Below are positions 17,138 to 26,045 of a DNA stretch of 64,000 nucleotides, piece by piece (position 1 is the stretch's first letter; each line of letters begins with the position of its first letter). The notes beneath the pieces were generated by a model that worked only from the letters and a program-made list of their open reading frames with translations, ran no database searches and was not told where the DNA came from. This DNA is from Enemella dayhoffiae (GTDB lineage Bacteria; Actinomycetota; Actinomycetes; Propionibacteriales; Propionibacteriaceae), in contig NZ_NMVQ01000023.1 of NCBI RefSeq assembly GCF_002250625.1, forward strand, positions 248,001-312,000, in the 5' to 3' direction. A program made the translations under genes and the position numbers.

Positions 17138-18295
17138 ATGAGACCGGGTCGATGGACGGCGTTGCTCGTGGGGGCCGTGGGCGCGGTGCTGATCGGCGTC
17201 GGCACCCTGTCCGCCCAGGCCGGGCCGCGCGCCCCGAAGCCGGTCTTCGGACCGCCCGGGCACCACGCCGACCCGGGGGTCGTCGCCACCGACGACGGCT
17301 ATCGCGCCTATCTGACCGCCGGGGTGAGGACGAGGTGCCCGGCCAGCCGCAGGGCTCCTCGGGGGTGATCCACCCGTCGCCGGTGCAGACCGACCAGGGC
17401 CGATTCCTGCTCTACAAGACAAACCGGGCTCCCGGGACGATCCGGTTGATCGCGATGGACGACGCCGGCCTGCACGTCAAGGGCCGCAGCCGCGAACTGG
17501 TCCGGCACTCCGACAGCATCGAGAACCCGACCATCGTGCAGCGCGGCAAGCAGTTCGTGCTGTTCGCCTCCGCGAACTGGTGGGACCAGTGCCGCTACCG
17601 TGTGGCGGCGCAGCAACGACATCTGGTCGTTCGCCGACAAGCACGAGCACGTGCTCACCGAGCAGCGGAACACCGGGATCTGCGGCCCCGGTGGGGCCGA
17701 CGTGATGCCCGGACTGGGCGGGCAGGACCATCTGCTGCTGCACGGCTGGGTCTGCTCGGCCTCCAACGACCCGTGCAAGGGCCCCGGGGTGGTCACCGAC
17801 AAGAACCGGCGCCGGGTGTTGTACGCCGCCCGGCTGGGGTGGGGTGCGGACGGGGCGACCCCGCAGCTGAAGGGCTGGATCGAACCGGGTGATGACGCGC
17901 CCGGGCCGAAGCCGACTCCCAGGCCGACCCCGCCGCCGACCCCGCGTACGCCGAAGGCCACCGCCAGCCCGAAGGCGACCGCGAGCCCGAAGGCCACGCC
18001 TGGCCCGAAGGAAACTACCGGCCCGAAGCAGACGCCTCGGGTCACGCCGCAGCCGACCCCGCCGCCCTCGGGCGGTCCCAGCGCGCCCGTGACGCCCCGG
18101 GTGACGCCGCAGCCGACCTCGCCGCCCAGCGAACCGCCCGCCACGGAACCGGGGGAGACCGAGCCGGGGGAGACCGAGCCGGGGGAGACCCGGGCCGGTG
18201 CCGATGAAAAGGCCCCGGGTAGCGGTGCCGTGGAGCATACGCCGCCGGAGAGCACCGGCGGACTGGCCGCCACCGGCGACGGCGCAATGCGCTGA
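17138..18295 (+). pseudogene. Secreted GH43-like beta-propeller protein, two frameshifts, truncated LAATG sorting signal
   Basis: The first segment (frame of 17138) has a signal peptide (RWTALLVGAVGAVLIGVGTLSAQA) and the GH43-type opening HHADPGVVATDDGYRAYLTA. Reading then shifts near 17310-17345 (a base missing, by a G run) into a frame encoding SPVQTDQGRFLLYKTNR ... FVLFASANWWDQCRYR, and returns near 17596 (an extra C at TACCG) to WRRSNDIWSFADKHEHVL. A Pro/Thr-rich linker (~17900-18200) and a C-terminal LAATGDGAMR follow. LAATG fits a class E sortase signal, but the membrane helix and basic tail that should come after it are absent. Either a decayed glycosidase or assembly errors; repaired length is about 386 residues. 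Confidence 0.7.
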
Positions 18296-18348
18296 CAGCG
18301 AACATGCCCCGAGCAGGTCTCGGGTTTGTCAGTCCCGGCGGGTAGCGT
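18286..18348 (+). promoter_or_regulatory. clpX promoter with ClgR-type operator
   Basis: CGC-TGACA-GCGAAC (18290-18303) matches the ClgR core and overlaps the stop codon of the upstream pseudogene. TAGCGT (18343-18348) is the -10 box. The distance from GCGAAC to TAGCGT is 45 bases versus 44 for clpP1. The clpX start is ~100 bases further on, so clpX has a leader while clpP1 does not. Confidence 0.7.
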
Positions 18349-18450
18349 CTGTGCCACCCCACAACAGTTCGTCCACCGGCTCCATTTCCACCGGGAGCCT
18401 GACCGGGGCCGGGTTAGGGTGGGGCACACGTCGCACGAAGGGTTGGAGAA

Positions 18451-19743
18451 ATGGCACGCATCGGTGAGAGCGGCGACCTGCTCAAGTGCAATTTCTGCGG
18501 CAAGAGTCAGAAGCAGGTCAAGAAGTTGATCGCCGGTCCCGGCGTCTACATCTGTGACGAGTGCATCGACCTGTGCAACGAGATCATCGAGGAGGAGTTC
18601 TCCGAGGGCTCCGACGTCGGTCTGCTCGACGAACTGCCCAAGCCCCGCCAGATCCGCGAATTCCTGGACGCCTACGTGATCGGGCAGTCCGCCGCGAAGA
18701 AGGCGCTGGCGGTGGCGGTCTACAACCACTACAAGCGTGTCCAGGCCCAGGCGGCCACCCCGGCCCGGCGGGCCGCCGAGGACGACGGGGTGGAGCTCGG
18801 CAAGTCCAACATCCTGCTGATCGGCCCGACCGGCTGCGGCAAGACCTACCTGGCCCAGACGCTGGCGAAGATGCTGAACGTGCCCTTCGCGATGGCCGAC
18901 GCGACGGCGCTGACCGAGGCGGGTTACGTCGGTGAGGACGTCGAGAACATCCTGCTCAAGCTGATCCAGGCCGCCGACTTCGATGTGAAGAAGGCCGAGA
19001 CCGGCATCATCTACATCGACGAGATCGACAAGGTCGCCCGCAAGAGCGAGAACCCGTCGATCACCCGCGACGTGTCCGGTGAGGGCGTGCAGCAGGCGCT
19101 GCTGAAGATCCTTGAGGGCACCACCGCATCGGTCCCGCCGCAGGGTGGGCGCAAGCATCCGCACCAGGACTTCATTCAGATCGACACCACGAACGTGCTG
19201 TTCATCGTCGGCGGGGCGTTCGCCGGGCTGGACCACATCATCGACTCCCGGATCGGCAAGCGGCCGATCGGGTTCAACAACGACGCCGAGGCCCGCCAGC
19301 CCGAGTCCGACGATCCGTTCGCCGCGGTCCGCCCCGAAGACCTGGTCAAGTACGGCCTGATCCCGGAGTTCATCGGTCGGCTGCCGATGATCTCCACGGT
19401 CACCCCGCTGGACCGCGAGGCGCTGATCCGGATCCTGATCGAGCCGCGGAACGCGCTGATCAAGCAGTTCCGCAAGCTGTTCGAGCTCGACGGGGTCGAC
19501 CTGGAGTTCACCCCCGAGGCGATCGAGGCCGTGGCCGACCTGGCGCTCGCCCGGGGCACCGGCGCCCGCGGCCTGCGCGCCATCCTCGAGGAGGTGCTGC
19601 TCAACGTGATGTATGACGTGCCCTCCGCCGAGGACGTCGCCCAGGTAGTGATCACCGGCGAGGTGGTCACCGACTCGGTGCTGCCAACCCTCGTGCCGCG
19701 CGCGGAGTTCAGCAAACGGGAGCGCCGCGAGAAGAGCGCCTGA
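18451..19743 (+). CDS. clpX: ATP-dependent Clp protease ATP-binding subunit ClpX
   Basis: A 430-residue AAA+ unfoldase that recognises substrates and feeds them into ClpP. The N-terminal zinc-binding domain has four Cys ([20 protein letters not shown]). Walker A is GPTGCGKT, Walker B is [11 protein letters not shown], and the pore and sensor regions follow; RGTGARGLR lies in the small domain. Start ATG 18451 has GGTTGGAGAA upstream. It has its own ClgR-type promoter rather than being joined to clpP2. The 19-nt tandem repeat begins right after the stop. Confidence 0.97.
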   Translation: MARIGESGDLLKCNFCGKSQKQVKKLIAGPGVYICDECIDLCNEIIEEEFSEGSDVGLLDELPKPRQIREFLDAYVIGQSAAKKALAVAVYNHYKRVQAQAATPARRAAEDDGVELGKSNILLIGPTGCGKTYLAQTLAKMLNVPFAMADATALTEAGYVGEDVENILLKLIQAADFDVKKAETGIIYIDEIDKVARKSENPSITRDVSGEGVQQALLKILEGTTASVPPQGGRKHPHQDFIQIDTTNVLFIVGGAFAGLDHIIDSRIGKRPIGFNNDAEARQPESDDPFAAVRPEDLVKYGLIPEFIGRLPMISTVTPLDREALIRILIEPRNALIKQFRKLFELDGVDLEFTPEAIEAVADLALARGTGARGLRAILEEVLLNVMYDVPSAEDVAQVVITGEVVTDSVLPTLVPRAEFSKRERREKSA

Positions 19744-19744
19744 C

Positions 19745-19808
19745 CCTTCGACACGCTCAGGGACTTTCGACACGCTCAGGGACCTTCGACACGCTCAGGG
19801 GCCTTCGC
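19745..19808. repeat. Three-plus tandem copies of the 19-nt CTTCGACACGCTCAGGGA repeat
   Basis: CTTCGACACGCTCAGGGAC-type units repeat three times with a partial fourth. This is the reverse complement family of the repeat at 8826-8900, with ACACGCTC in place of ACAGGCTC. It lies immediately downstream of clpX. Confidence 0.8.
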
Positions 19809-19863
19809 TTGACACGCACGACCGACCGCGTCCTGATCGAGACCAAATCGCGATCCCATCGTG

Positions 19864-19893
19864 TTTACCGACGTATACATTTTGGGCCAATAT
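19864..19893 (+). promoter_or_regulatory. Probable promoter of the MHS transporter
   Basis: An AT-rich patch unlike its surroundings holds TTTACC (19864-19869) and CAATAT (19888-19893) with 18 bases between, and a GTATAC palindrome in the spacer. The transporter start is 40 bases further on. Confidence 0.4.
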
Positions 19894-19933
19894 GGGCAGG
19901 CCCTCCAACGGTGGGGGGCAAGAAGGGAAGCCC

Positions 19934-21277
19934 ATGAGTGAGCACGCGCTGGACCACCGGGTCAGTTCGGACGCCCGGCAGGTCCGGAAGGTGGCGGTGG
20001 CCAGCAGCTTCGGCACCGGCATCGAGCTGTACGACTTCCTGATCTTCGGGCTCGCCGCCGGTCTGGTCTTCCCCAAGCTGTTCTTCCCGCAGTCCGACCC
20101 GCTGGTGGGCGTACTGCTGTCCTTCCTCACCTTCGGTGTCGGCTTCGTGCCGCGGCCGCTCGGCGGGCTCGTCTTCGGACACTTCGGCGACCGGGTCTCC
20201 CGGCGGCTGATGCTGGTGATCTGCCTGGTCGCCACCGGCATCTGCACCGTCGCGATGGGCCTGCTGCCGACCTATCAGACCGTCGGCCCGGTGGCCCCGG
20301 TGCTGCTGGTCGCCCTGCGTACGCTCCAGGGATTCTTCATGGGCGGTGAGCAGTCCGGCGCCTTCCTGATGGTCACCGAGCACGCCCCGGTCGGCAAGAA
20401 GGCGTTCTTTGGCGCCGCCGCCACCGCCGGCTCGCCGATGGGCTCGGTGCTCGGCATCCTCGCCTTCCAGATCACCGCCGCCGCGACCGGTCCGGCGTTC
20501 ACCGACTGGGGCTGGCGGATCCCGTTCCTCGCCTCGGCGATCCTGATCATCCTGGGCGTCTATGTCCGCCTCGGACTGGAGGAGAGCCCGGTGTTCACCG
20601 AGCTCAAGCAGGAGGTCAAGGCCACCCCGCGGGTGCCGCTCGGGGCCGCCTTCGCCAAGGCCGGACCGATGATGATCGCCGGCGTGCTGGTCAACCTCGG
20701 CTTCAACCTGTTCGTGTTCGTGATCATCACCTTCACCAACGCCTACGGCACCACGGTCCTCAAGATGGACCGCAACGTCTTCCTGATGGCCGGCCTCTTC
20801 GCCTCACTCGGACAGTTGGTGTTCTGCTTCGTCGCCGCAAAGCTGGCCGACCGGGTCGGGCTCAACAAGGTGATGCTCGGCGGCGCGATCTTCCAGGTGC
20901 TGTGGGCCTTCCCGTATTTCCTGCTGCTGAACACGAAACAGCCGGGCATGGTCTATCTGGCGATGATCGTCGGCATGTCCGGGCTGGCGTTCATCTTCGG
21001 GCCGATGGCGGCGTACTATTCCAGCCTCTTCGCCCCCTCGCACCGCTATTCCGGCGTCGCGCTCTCCTACAACCTGGGCGCGGTGCTGGGTGGTGGCCTG
21101 TCGTCGTTCATCGCCACCGCGCTGCTGCGCCAGTTCGGCAGCAGCACCCCGATCTCGCTCTATGTGATGCTCGGCGGTCTGCTCTCGGCGCTGGGCATCT
21201 TCATCTCCCTGAAGCGGGTGCACAGCCACTTCCCGCGGCTTACCAACCCCGATCAGGACCACGCCACGCTGCGCTGA
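19934..21277 (+). CDS. MFS transporter, metabolite:H+ symporter (MHS) family
   Basis: A 447-residue permease with 12 predicted membrane helices. It begins VRKVAVASSFGTGIELYDFLIFG, the hallmark of the MHS family (ShiA, ProP, KgtP), with the loop 2-3 motif GHFGDRVSRRLML and RTLQGFFMGGEQSGA in helix 4. Such proteins import organic acids, shikimate, proline/betaine or citrate with protons; the exact substrate cannot be read. ATG 19934 is chosen over 19892 because AAGAAGGGAAG precedes it and the longer form starts inside the promoter. The alcohol dehydrogenase converges from the other side. Confidence 0.88.
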   Translation: MSEHALDHRVSSDARQVRKVAVASSFGTGIELYDFLIFGLAAGLVFPKLFFPQSDPLVGVLLSFLTFGVGFVPRPLGGLVFGHFGDRVSRRLMLVICLVATGICTVAMGLLPTYQTVGPVAPVLLVALRTLQGFFMGGEQSGAFLMVTEHAPVGKKAFFGAAATAGSPMGSVLGILAFQITAAATGPAFTDWGWRIPFLASAILIILGVYVRLGLEESPVFTELKQEVKATPRVPLGAAFAKAGPMMIAGVLVNLGFNLFVFVIITFTNAYGTTVLKMDRNVFLMAGLFASLGQLVFCFVAAKLADRVGLNKVMLGGAIFQVLWAFPYFLLLNTKQPGMVYLAMIVGMSGLAFIFGPMAAYYSSLFAPSHRYSGVALSYNLGAVLGGGLSSFIATALLRQFGSSTPISLYVMLGGLLSALGIFISLKRVHSHFPRLTNPDQDHATLR

Positions 21278-21288
21278 GGCGTACACCC

Positions 21289-22305
21289 TCAGACGGTGAG
21301 GGCGACCTTGATCGCCCGGCGTTCGTCCATCGCCTTGTACGCCTCGGCGACCTCGGCCAGCGGCATCGTCACGTCGAACACCCGGCCCGGGTCGATGGTG
21401 CCGGCCCGCACCAGCTCGATCAGCTCGGGCAGATATTCCCGGACCGGGGCCATCCCGCCGCGCAGGCCGATGTTGCGGCGAAAGAACGGTTCGAGCTCGA
21501 CCTTCACCCCGACGGGTACGCCGACGAAGCCGACGATGCTGCCGGGTCGGGCGGTCGCGCAGGCCTGCAGCAGGGCCTGCTCGGTGCCGACGCACTCCAG
21601 CACCGCGTCGGCGCCGCGGCCGTCGGTGAGCTCGCGCACCCTGTCGGCGAACTCTTCACCGCGTTCGGTCAGCACGTCGGTGGCCCCGAAGTCGCGCGCG
21701 AGGGCCGAGCGGTCGGCGTACCGGCTGGAGATGATGATGCGCTCGGCGCCCAGCTGCTTGGCGGCGATCACCCCGCACAGCCCGACCGCGCCGTCGCCGA
21801 CCACGGCCACGGTCTGGCCCGGGCCCACGTTGGCCATCTTGGCGGCGTGCCAGCCGGTGCCCATCACATCGGAGCAGGCGAGCAGGGAGGGGATCAGCTC
21901 CGGCGCGGGGTCGGCGACCGTGACCAGGGTGCCGTCGGCCTGCGGGACACGCAGCGACTCGGCCTGGCAGCCATCGGCGAACATCTGCACAGTGCGACAG
22001 GCCGACTGGAATCCGGCCCGGCAGTTGTCGCATTTGTTGCAGCAGGAGAAGAACGGGCCGACCACGAAGTCACCGACCTTGACCTGCGTCACCCGGTCGC
22101 CGACCTCGCTGACCACGCCGCAGAACTCGTGCCCGATCCGCTGCGGCGCCTTGAACTGGCGCCGGCCGCGATAGTTGTGCAGGTCGGACCCGCAGACGCA
22201 GCTGAGTGAAAGCCGCACCACCGCGTCGGTGGGCTCCACGATCCTCGGGTCCTCGACCTCGGCCACCGAGATGTCACCGGGTCCGTTCAACAGGGTTGCG
22301 CGCAT
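21289..22305 (-). CDS. Zinc-dependent alcohol dehydrogenase family protein
   Basis: A 338-residue medium-chain dehydrogenase/reductase. The catalytic zinc site is CVCGSDLHNYRG plus RIGHEFCGVV. The structural zinc region SCCNKCDNCRAGFQSACR has the usual Cys cluster. The NAD(P) Rossmann motif is VAVVGDGAVGLCGVIAAK, and the catalytic-zone Cys/Asp lies in LLACSDVMGTGWHA. ATG 22305 is chosen because the family N-terminus (MRATLLNGPGDISV) begins there; the longer open frame extends into the stem-loop element and is not credible. The substrate is unknown. It is transcribed convergently to the MHS transporter. Confidence 0.87.
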   Translation of the reverse strand: MRATLLNGPGDISVAEVEDPRIVEPTDAVVRLSLSCVCGSDLHNYRGRRQFKAPQRIGHEFCGVVSEVGDRVTQVKVGDFVVGPFFSCCNKCDNCRAGFQSACRTVQMFADGCQAESLRVPQADGTLVTVADPAPELIPSLLACSDVMGTGWHAAKMANVGPGQTVAVVGDGAVGLCGVIAAKQLGAERIIISSRYADRSALARDFGATDVLTERGEEFADRVRELTDGRGADAVLECVGTEQALLQACATARPGSIVGFVGVPVGVKVELEPFFRRNIGLRGGMAPVREYLPELIELVRAGTIDPGRVFDVTMPLAEVAEAYKAMDERRAIKVALTV

Positions 22306-22354
22306 TGCCCCATTCTTGCACCCACCACCCGCTCCCCGCGGGTTGGGACTGGCC

Positions 22355-22453
22355 GTGACGTCTGACCTGCAGTCTCCAAAACTGTCCATGATCAAACCCA
22401 GTGGGACTGGGTTTCACCGACCCTGTCCCTGGAGACTGCAGGTCAGACGTCAC
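22355..22453. repeat. 99-nt stem-loop element with 23-bp perfect inverted arms
   Basis: Bases 22355-22377 and 22431-22453 are perfect inverted copies (GTGACGTCTGACCTGCAGTC..., 23 bp). Between them sits a second perfect hairpin, AAACCCAGT-GGG-ACTGGGTTT (22394-22414). Two unpaired flanks of 16 nt each contain CTGTCC in the same direction. It occupies most of the 172-base gap between valS and the alcohol dehydrogenase gene. No T-tract and no obvious target-site duplication are visible. Confidence 0.85.
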
Positions 22454-22477
22454 CAACAGAGAGCGGCCCGAGCAGCC

Positions 22478-25033
22478 TCAGCGCTTGGCTGGCGGCTCAC
22501 CCAGCTCAGCGGTCACGCCGATATGCTCGCCTTCGGCCAAGGTGATCTCGCCGGTGATCCGGCCCACGGCGCGCAGGTCGGTCTCGGCGGCCCGCAGCCG
22601 GGTCAGCGACTCGGCGGGGGCGGTGATCGTGGCCGCCAGGATCGGGGTCTTCATGCTCACCTTGGCGTTCGACTTGGTACCCCGGATCTCGATCAACGCG
22701 GCGGCGACGTCATCGACCAGGGCCGAGTCGCCGGCGGGCAGTTCGTCGACACCCGGCCAGTCGGCGTGGTGGATCGACCCCTCCTGCCACCAGCTCCACA
22801 CCTCCTCGGTGACGAACGGCAGGAACGGTGCGAGCAGCCGCAGTTGTACGCCGAGAGCCTGCTGCAGGGCGGCGCGCGTCGACGCGGTGCCGGCCGGATC
22901 GGCGTTCTCCACGCCGTACGCGCGCTCCTTCACCAGCTCCAGGTAGTCGTCGCAGAAGGACCAGAAGAAGGTCTCGGCGGTCTCCAGCGCACTGGTGTAG
23001 TCGAACCGGTCGAAGGCGTCGGTGGCCTGCTGCACCACCTCGCGCAGCCGCGCCAGCTGGGCCAGGTCGACGGCCTCGGTGGGCTCACCGTCGGCGGGGC
23101 CCATGCCGAGGACGAACTTGGAGGCGTTCAGCACCTTCATCGCCAGCCGCCGACCGACCTTCATCTGCGACTCGTCGAACGGGGAGTCCAGCCCCGGTCG
23201 CGCCATCGCCGCGCGCCAGCGGACCGCGTCCGAGCCGTACTTCTCCAGGATCTCGCTGGGCACCACCGTGTTGCCCTTGGACTTGGACATCTTCTTGCGG
23301 TCCGGGTCGACCACGAAGCCGGAGATGGTGGCCCGCGCCCACGGCACGCAGTCGAACTCGAAGTGCGAACGAACCACCCGCGAGAACAGCCAGGTGCGGA
23401 TGATGTCGTGCGCCTGCGGGGCCAGGTCCATCGGGAAGGTGAGCCGGAACAGCTCCTCATCGCGGGTCCAGCCGGTGGTCACCTGCGGGCTGAGCGAACT
23501 GGTCGCCCAGGTGTCCATCACGTCCGGGTCGCCGATGAACCCGCCGGGCACCCCGCGCTGGTCCTCGGCGTAGGTGGGCGGGCAGTCCGAGGACGGGTCG
23601 ACCGGCAGGGTGTCCTCGGCGGCGAGGATCGGGTGCTCGTAGTCGGGCTGACCCTCGTCGTCCAGGGCGTACCAGACCGGGAACGGGACGCCGAAGAACC
23701 GTTGCCGCGAGATCAGCCAGTCACCGTTGAGCCCGTTCACCCAGTTGCTGTAGCGGTGCTTCATGTGCTCGGGCACCCAGACAATCTCTTCGCCGCGGCG
23801 CAGCAGGGCGGCCTTGAGGTCGTCGTCGCGGCCGCCGTTGCGGATGTACCACTGCCGGGTGGAGACGATCTCCAGCGGCTTGTCGCCCTTCTCATAGAAG
23901 TTCGCCATCCGCTGGGTCGGCTTCGGCTCCCCGTCGAGGTCGCCGGAGTCGCGCAGCATCGCGACCATTGCCTCGCGGGCGGAGAAGGTGGTCTTGCCGG
24001 CCAGTTCGGCGTACGCCTCGGCGTTGGCGATCCAGTCGGGGGTGTCGCGCAGCAGCCGGCCGTCCCGGCCGATCACGGTGCGGGTGGGCAGCCGCAGCTC
24101 GCGCCACCACTGCACGTCGGTCAGGTCGCCGAAGGTGCAGCACATGGCGATACCGGCGCCCTTGTCCTTCTCCGCACCCGGGTGGGCGAGCACCGGGATC
24201 TCCACCCCGAACACCGGCGAAGTGACGCTCTGGCCGAACAGCGGCTGATAGCGCTCGTCGTCGGGGTGCGCGATCAGGGCGACGACCGCCGGGATCAGCT
24301 CGGGGCGTGTTGTTTCGATGTGCACTGGGCCGTCAGCGCCGTGGAAGGCGACGCGGTGGTAGTGCCCGGGATAGTCGCGGGCCTCCAGCTCGGCCTGGGC
24401 GACGGCGGTCTGGAAGGTGACGTCCCACAGGGTGGGGGCTTCGGACAGGTACGCCTCCCCGCGGCTGTGGTTGTGCAGGAAAGCCTTCTGGGCAACGGAT
24501 TGCGAGTCGTCGGAGATGGTCTCATAGAGGGTGCTCCAGTCGACCGAGAGGCCGACCTGGCGCCACAGCGCCTCGAACACCTGCTCGTCGACCGCGGTCA
24601 GTTCGTGGCACAGCTCGACGAAGTTGCGACGGCTGATGGGCAGCTGGCGCTTCGGGTCGGGCTTGGCCGGCGGGGTGAACTCGGGGTCGTAGGGGACCGA
24701 CGGGTCGCAGCGCACCCCGTAGTAGTTCTGCACCCGGCGTTCGGTGGGCAGACCGTTGTCGTCCCAGCCGATGGGATAGAACACGTGCTTGCCGCGCATC
24801 CGCTGATAGCGGGCGACCAGATCGGTGTGGGTGTAGGAGAACACGTGACCCACGTGCAGCGACCCGGACACCGTCGGCGGGGGAGTGTCGATCGAGAACA
24901 CCTCGTCGCGCGACTCGGGCCGGACGAAGGCGTAGGTGTCCTGCTCGGCCCATGCCCGCGACCACTTGTCCTCCAGACCCTCCAGGGCCGGCTTGTCGGG
25001 GACGCGGGTGGTCAGCTCGGGCTCAGCAGTCAT
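22478..25033 (-). CDS. valS: Valyl-tRNA synthetase
   Basis: An 851-residue class I aminoacyl-tRNA synthetase charging tRNA-Val. The HIGH motif is [15 protein letters not shown], the KMSKS loop is [14 protein letters not shown], and the long CP1 editing insert lies between them. [13 protein letters not shown] and [19 protein letters not shown] are ValS-type core stretches. ATG 25033 is used: it gives the family N-terminus, and TAGGAT lies about 9 bases upstream on the minus strand. The open frame extending to 25201 crosses a large hairpin and is not translated in homologues. It follows dedA on the same strand with a structured 190-base gap. Confidence 0.95.
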   Translation of the reverse strand: MTAEPELTTRVPDKPALEGLEDKWSRAWAEQDTYAFVRPESRDEVFSIDTPPPTVSGSLHVGHVFSYTHTDLVARYQRMRGKHVFYPIGWDDNGLPTERRVQNYYGVRCDPSVPYDPEFTPPAKPDPKRQLPISRRNFVELCHELTAVDEQVFEALWRQVGLSVDWSTLYETISDDSQSVAQKAFLHNHSRGEAYLSEAPTLWDVTFQTAVAQAELEARDYPGHYHRVAFHGADGPVHIETTRPELIPAVVALIAHPDDERYQPLFGQSVTSPVFGVEIPVLAHPGAEKDKGAGIAMCCTFGDLTDVQWWRELRLPTRTVIGRDGRLLRDTPDWIANAEAYAELAGKTTFSAREAMVAMLRDSGDLDGEPKPTQRMANFYEKGDKPLEIVSTRQWYIRNGGRDDDLKAALLRRGEEIVWVPEHMKHRYSNWVNGLNGDWLISRQRFFGVPFPVWYALDDEGQPDYEHPILAAEDTLPVDPSSDCPPTYAEDQRGVPGGFIGDPDVMDTWATSSLSPQVTTGWTRDEELFRLTFPMDLAPQAHDIIRTWLFSRVVRSHFEFDCVPWARATISGFVVDPDRKKMSKSKGNTVVPSEILEKYGSDAVRWRAAMARPGLDSPFDESQMKVGRRLAMKVLNASKFVLGMGPADGEPTEAVDLAQLARLREVVQQATDAFDRFDYTSALETAETFFWSFCDDYLELVKERAYGVENADPAGTASTRAALQQALGVQLRLLAPFLPFVTEEVWSWWQEGSIHHADWPGVDELPAGDSALVDDVAAALIEIRGTKSNAKVSMKTPILAATITAPAESLTRLRAAETDLRAVGRITGEITLAEGEHIGVTAELGEPPAKR

Positions 25034-25110
25034 GCGCTGAATCCTATTGAGCCGCGCCGTGCGGCGCACATCGAGGGAGGAGTCAGAGTCGGTTCTGGGC
25101 GGTGTTCCGA

Positions 25111-25233
25111 TGAGTGAGCGAAGCTGCCCGGAGAGCGGGGTTCTCCGGGCAGCTTCGGGTGGGTCAGGCTTGAGGTGGGTCAGTCGTTGGCGAGCCTGCA
25201 CCGCACTGGGTCTGATGGGGCCTCGCTCACTCA
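25111..25233. promoter_or_regulatory. Nested inverted repeats between dedA and valS
   Basis: An inner 14-bp perfect hairpin (GAAGCTGCCCGGAG 25120-25133 with 25143-25156) sits beside an outer 11-bp inverted repeat, TGAGTGAGCGA (25111-25121) with TCGCTCACTCA (25223-25233). The outer right arm overlaps the dedA stop codon. The two left arms overlap at 25120-25121, so the two foldings are close to mutually exclusive. Simplest reading: dedA terminator. A valS leader switch is possible. Confidence 0.5.
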
Positions 25234-25991
25234 GATCGATCGGCTCCGTTGGCCTTCTGCTTGCGGGCCTGCTTCCAAGAACTCCAGAACGCGGCGCCGA
25301 CGATCAGCGCCAAGGACACCCACAGGGCATACTTGTCGACCAGCAGCACCAGGTCGACGGCGGCCTGACCAGCCGAATAGCCGAGTCCGGCGACCACCCC
25401 GACGATCACGGCGGTGCTCAGCACGTTGAGCGCGATGAACCAGCCGAGCCGCAGCTTCTGCCAGCCGGCGAAGGCGTACGCCATGGCCGCCGGGATGCCG
25501 GGCAGCACCGCCAGGCAGACCGCCAGCGGGCCCACCCAGCGCGGCAGCTGCTCCGCCTTGTCGATCCGGGCCCGGGCGCGATCGTTGGGCGCGAACATCC
25601 GCACGACGCGCCCGCCCCAGCGGCGTCCCATCAACCAGAACAGCCAGTCGAACTTGGCCGCCCCGACCACCCCGGCGACGATCACCAGCCACAACGGCGC
25701 CTGGCCGATCCTGGCGAACGCCGCACCGGCTCCAACGGCGGCCTTGGAGCCGGTGACGAACTCCAGCAGGATCGGGTGGTTGGCGATCAGGAACGGCTTC
25801 ACCGGCAGCATCGCCAGATAGAACCCGGTGATCGCGAACATCGACCCCAACAACACCTTGTCCCCGCGTGAGGGCTTGCCCTCCCAGGGCAGCGCGTCAC
25901 GCCAGGTGGGCGCCTGCGGCTTGTCGGCCGCGGCGTCGTTCGTACCGGCGGTCCCGGTGACGGTCACATCGTTCTGCTCGGTGTTCGTCAT
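25227..25991 (-). CDS. DedA/VTT-family membrane protein
   Basis: A 254-residue protein with a hydrophilic ~35-residue N-terminus and about five membrane-associated segments. [24 protein letters not shown] and the re-entrant-type [26 protein letters not shown] match the DedA (VTT) fold. DedA proteins are linked to lipid-carrier flipping and membrane homeostasis. The gene lies downstream of the DsbA/MauE pair on the same strand with a 54-base gap, so it may share their transcript. A GAGACT box lies ~8 bases before the ATG and could give a separate leaderless mRNA. Confidence 0.78.
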   Translation of the reverse strand: MTNTEQNDVTVTGTAGTNDAAADKPQAPTWRDALPWEGKPSRGDKVLLGSMFAITGFYLAMLPVKPFLIANHPILLEFVTGSKAAVGAGAAFARIGQAPLWLVIVAGVVGAAKFDWLFWLMGRRWGGRVVRMFAPNDRARARIDKAEQLPRWVGPLAVCLAVLPGIPAAMAYAFAGWQKLRLGWFIALNVLSTAVIVGVVAGLGYSAGQAAVDLVLLVDKYALWVSLALIVGAAFWSSWKQARKQKANGADRSE

Positions 25992-26045
25992 GTCCCCAGT
26001 CTCGCCGCCGTTCGGGCGAGGACCCCCGTGACTGATGTCACGACC

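Noticed and set aside
17299-17600. Programmed frameshifting as explanation for the GH43-like gene
   Set aside because: Two compensating shifts at unrelated sequences and no slippery heptamer with downstream structure; decay or error is simpler.
22355-22453. Attenuator or T-box for the alcohol dehydrogenase
   Set aside because: No T-tract, no T-box motif and the symmetry of the arms point to a repeat element or bidirectional terminator instead.
22175-25117. 980-residue plus-strand open frame opposite valS
   Set aside because: ValS on the minus strand has HIGH and KMSKS motifs throughout; the opposite frame has no recognisable domain.
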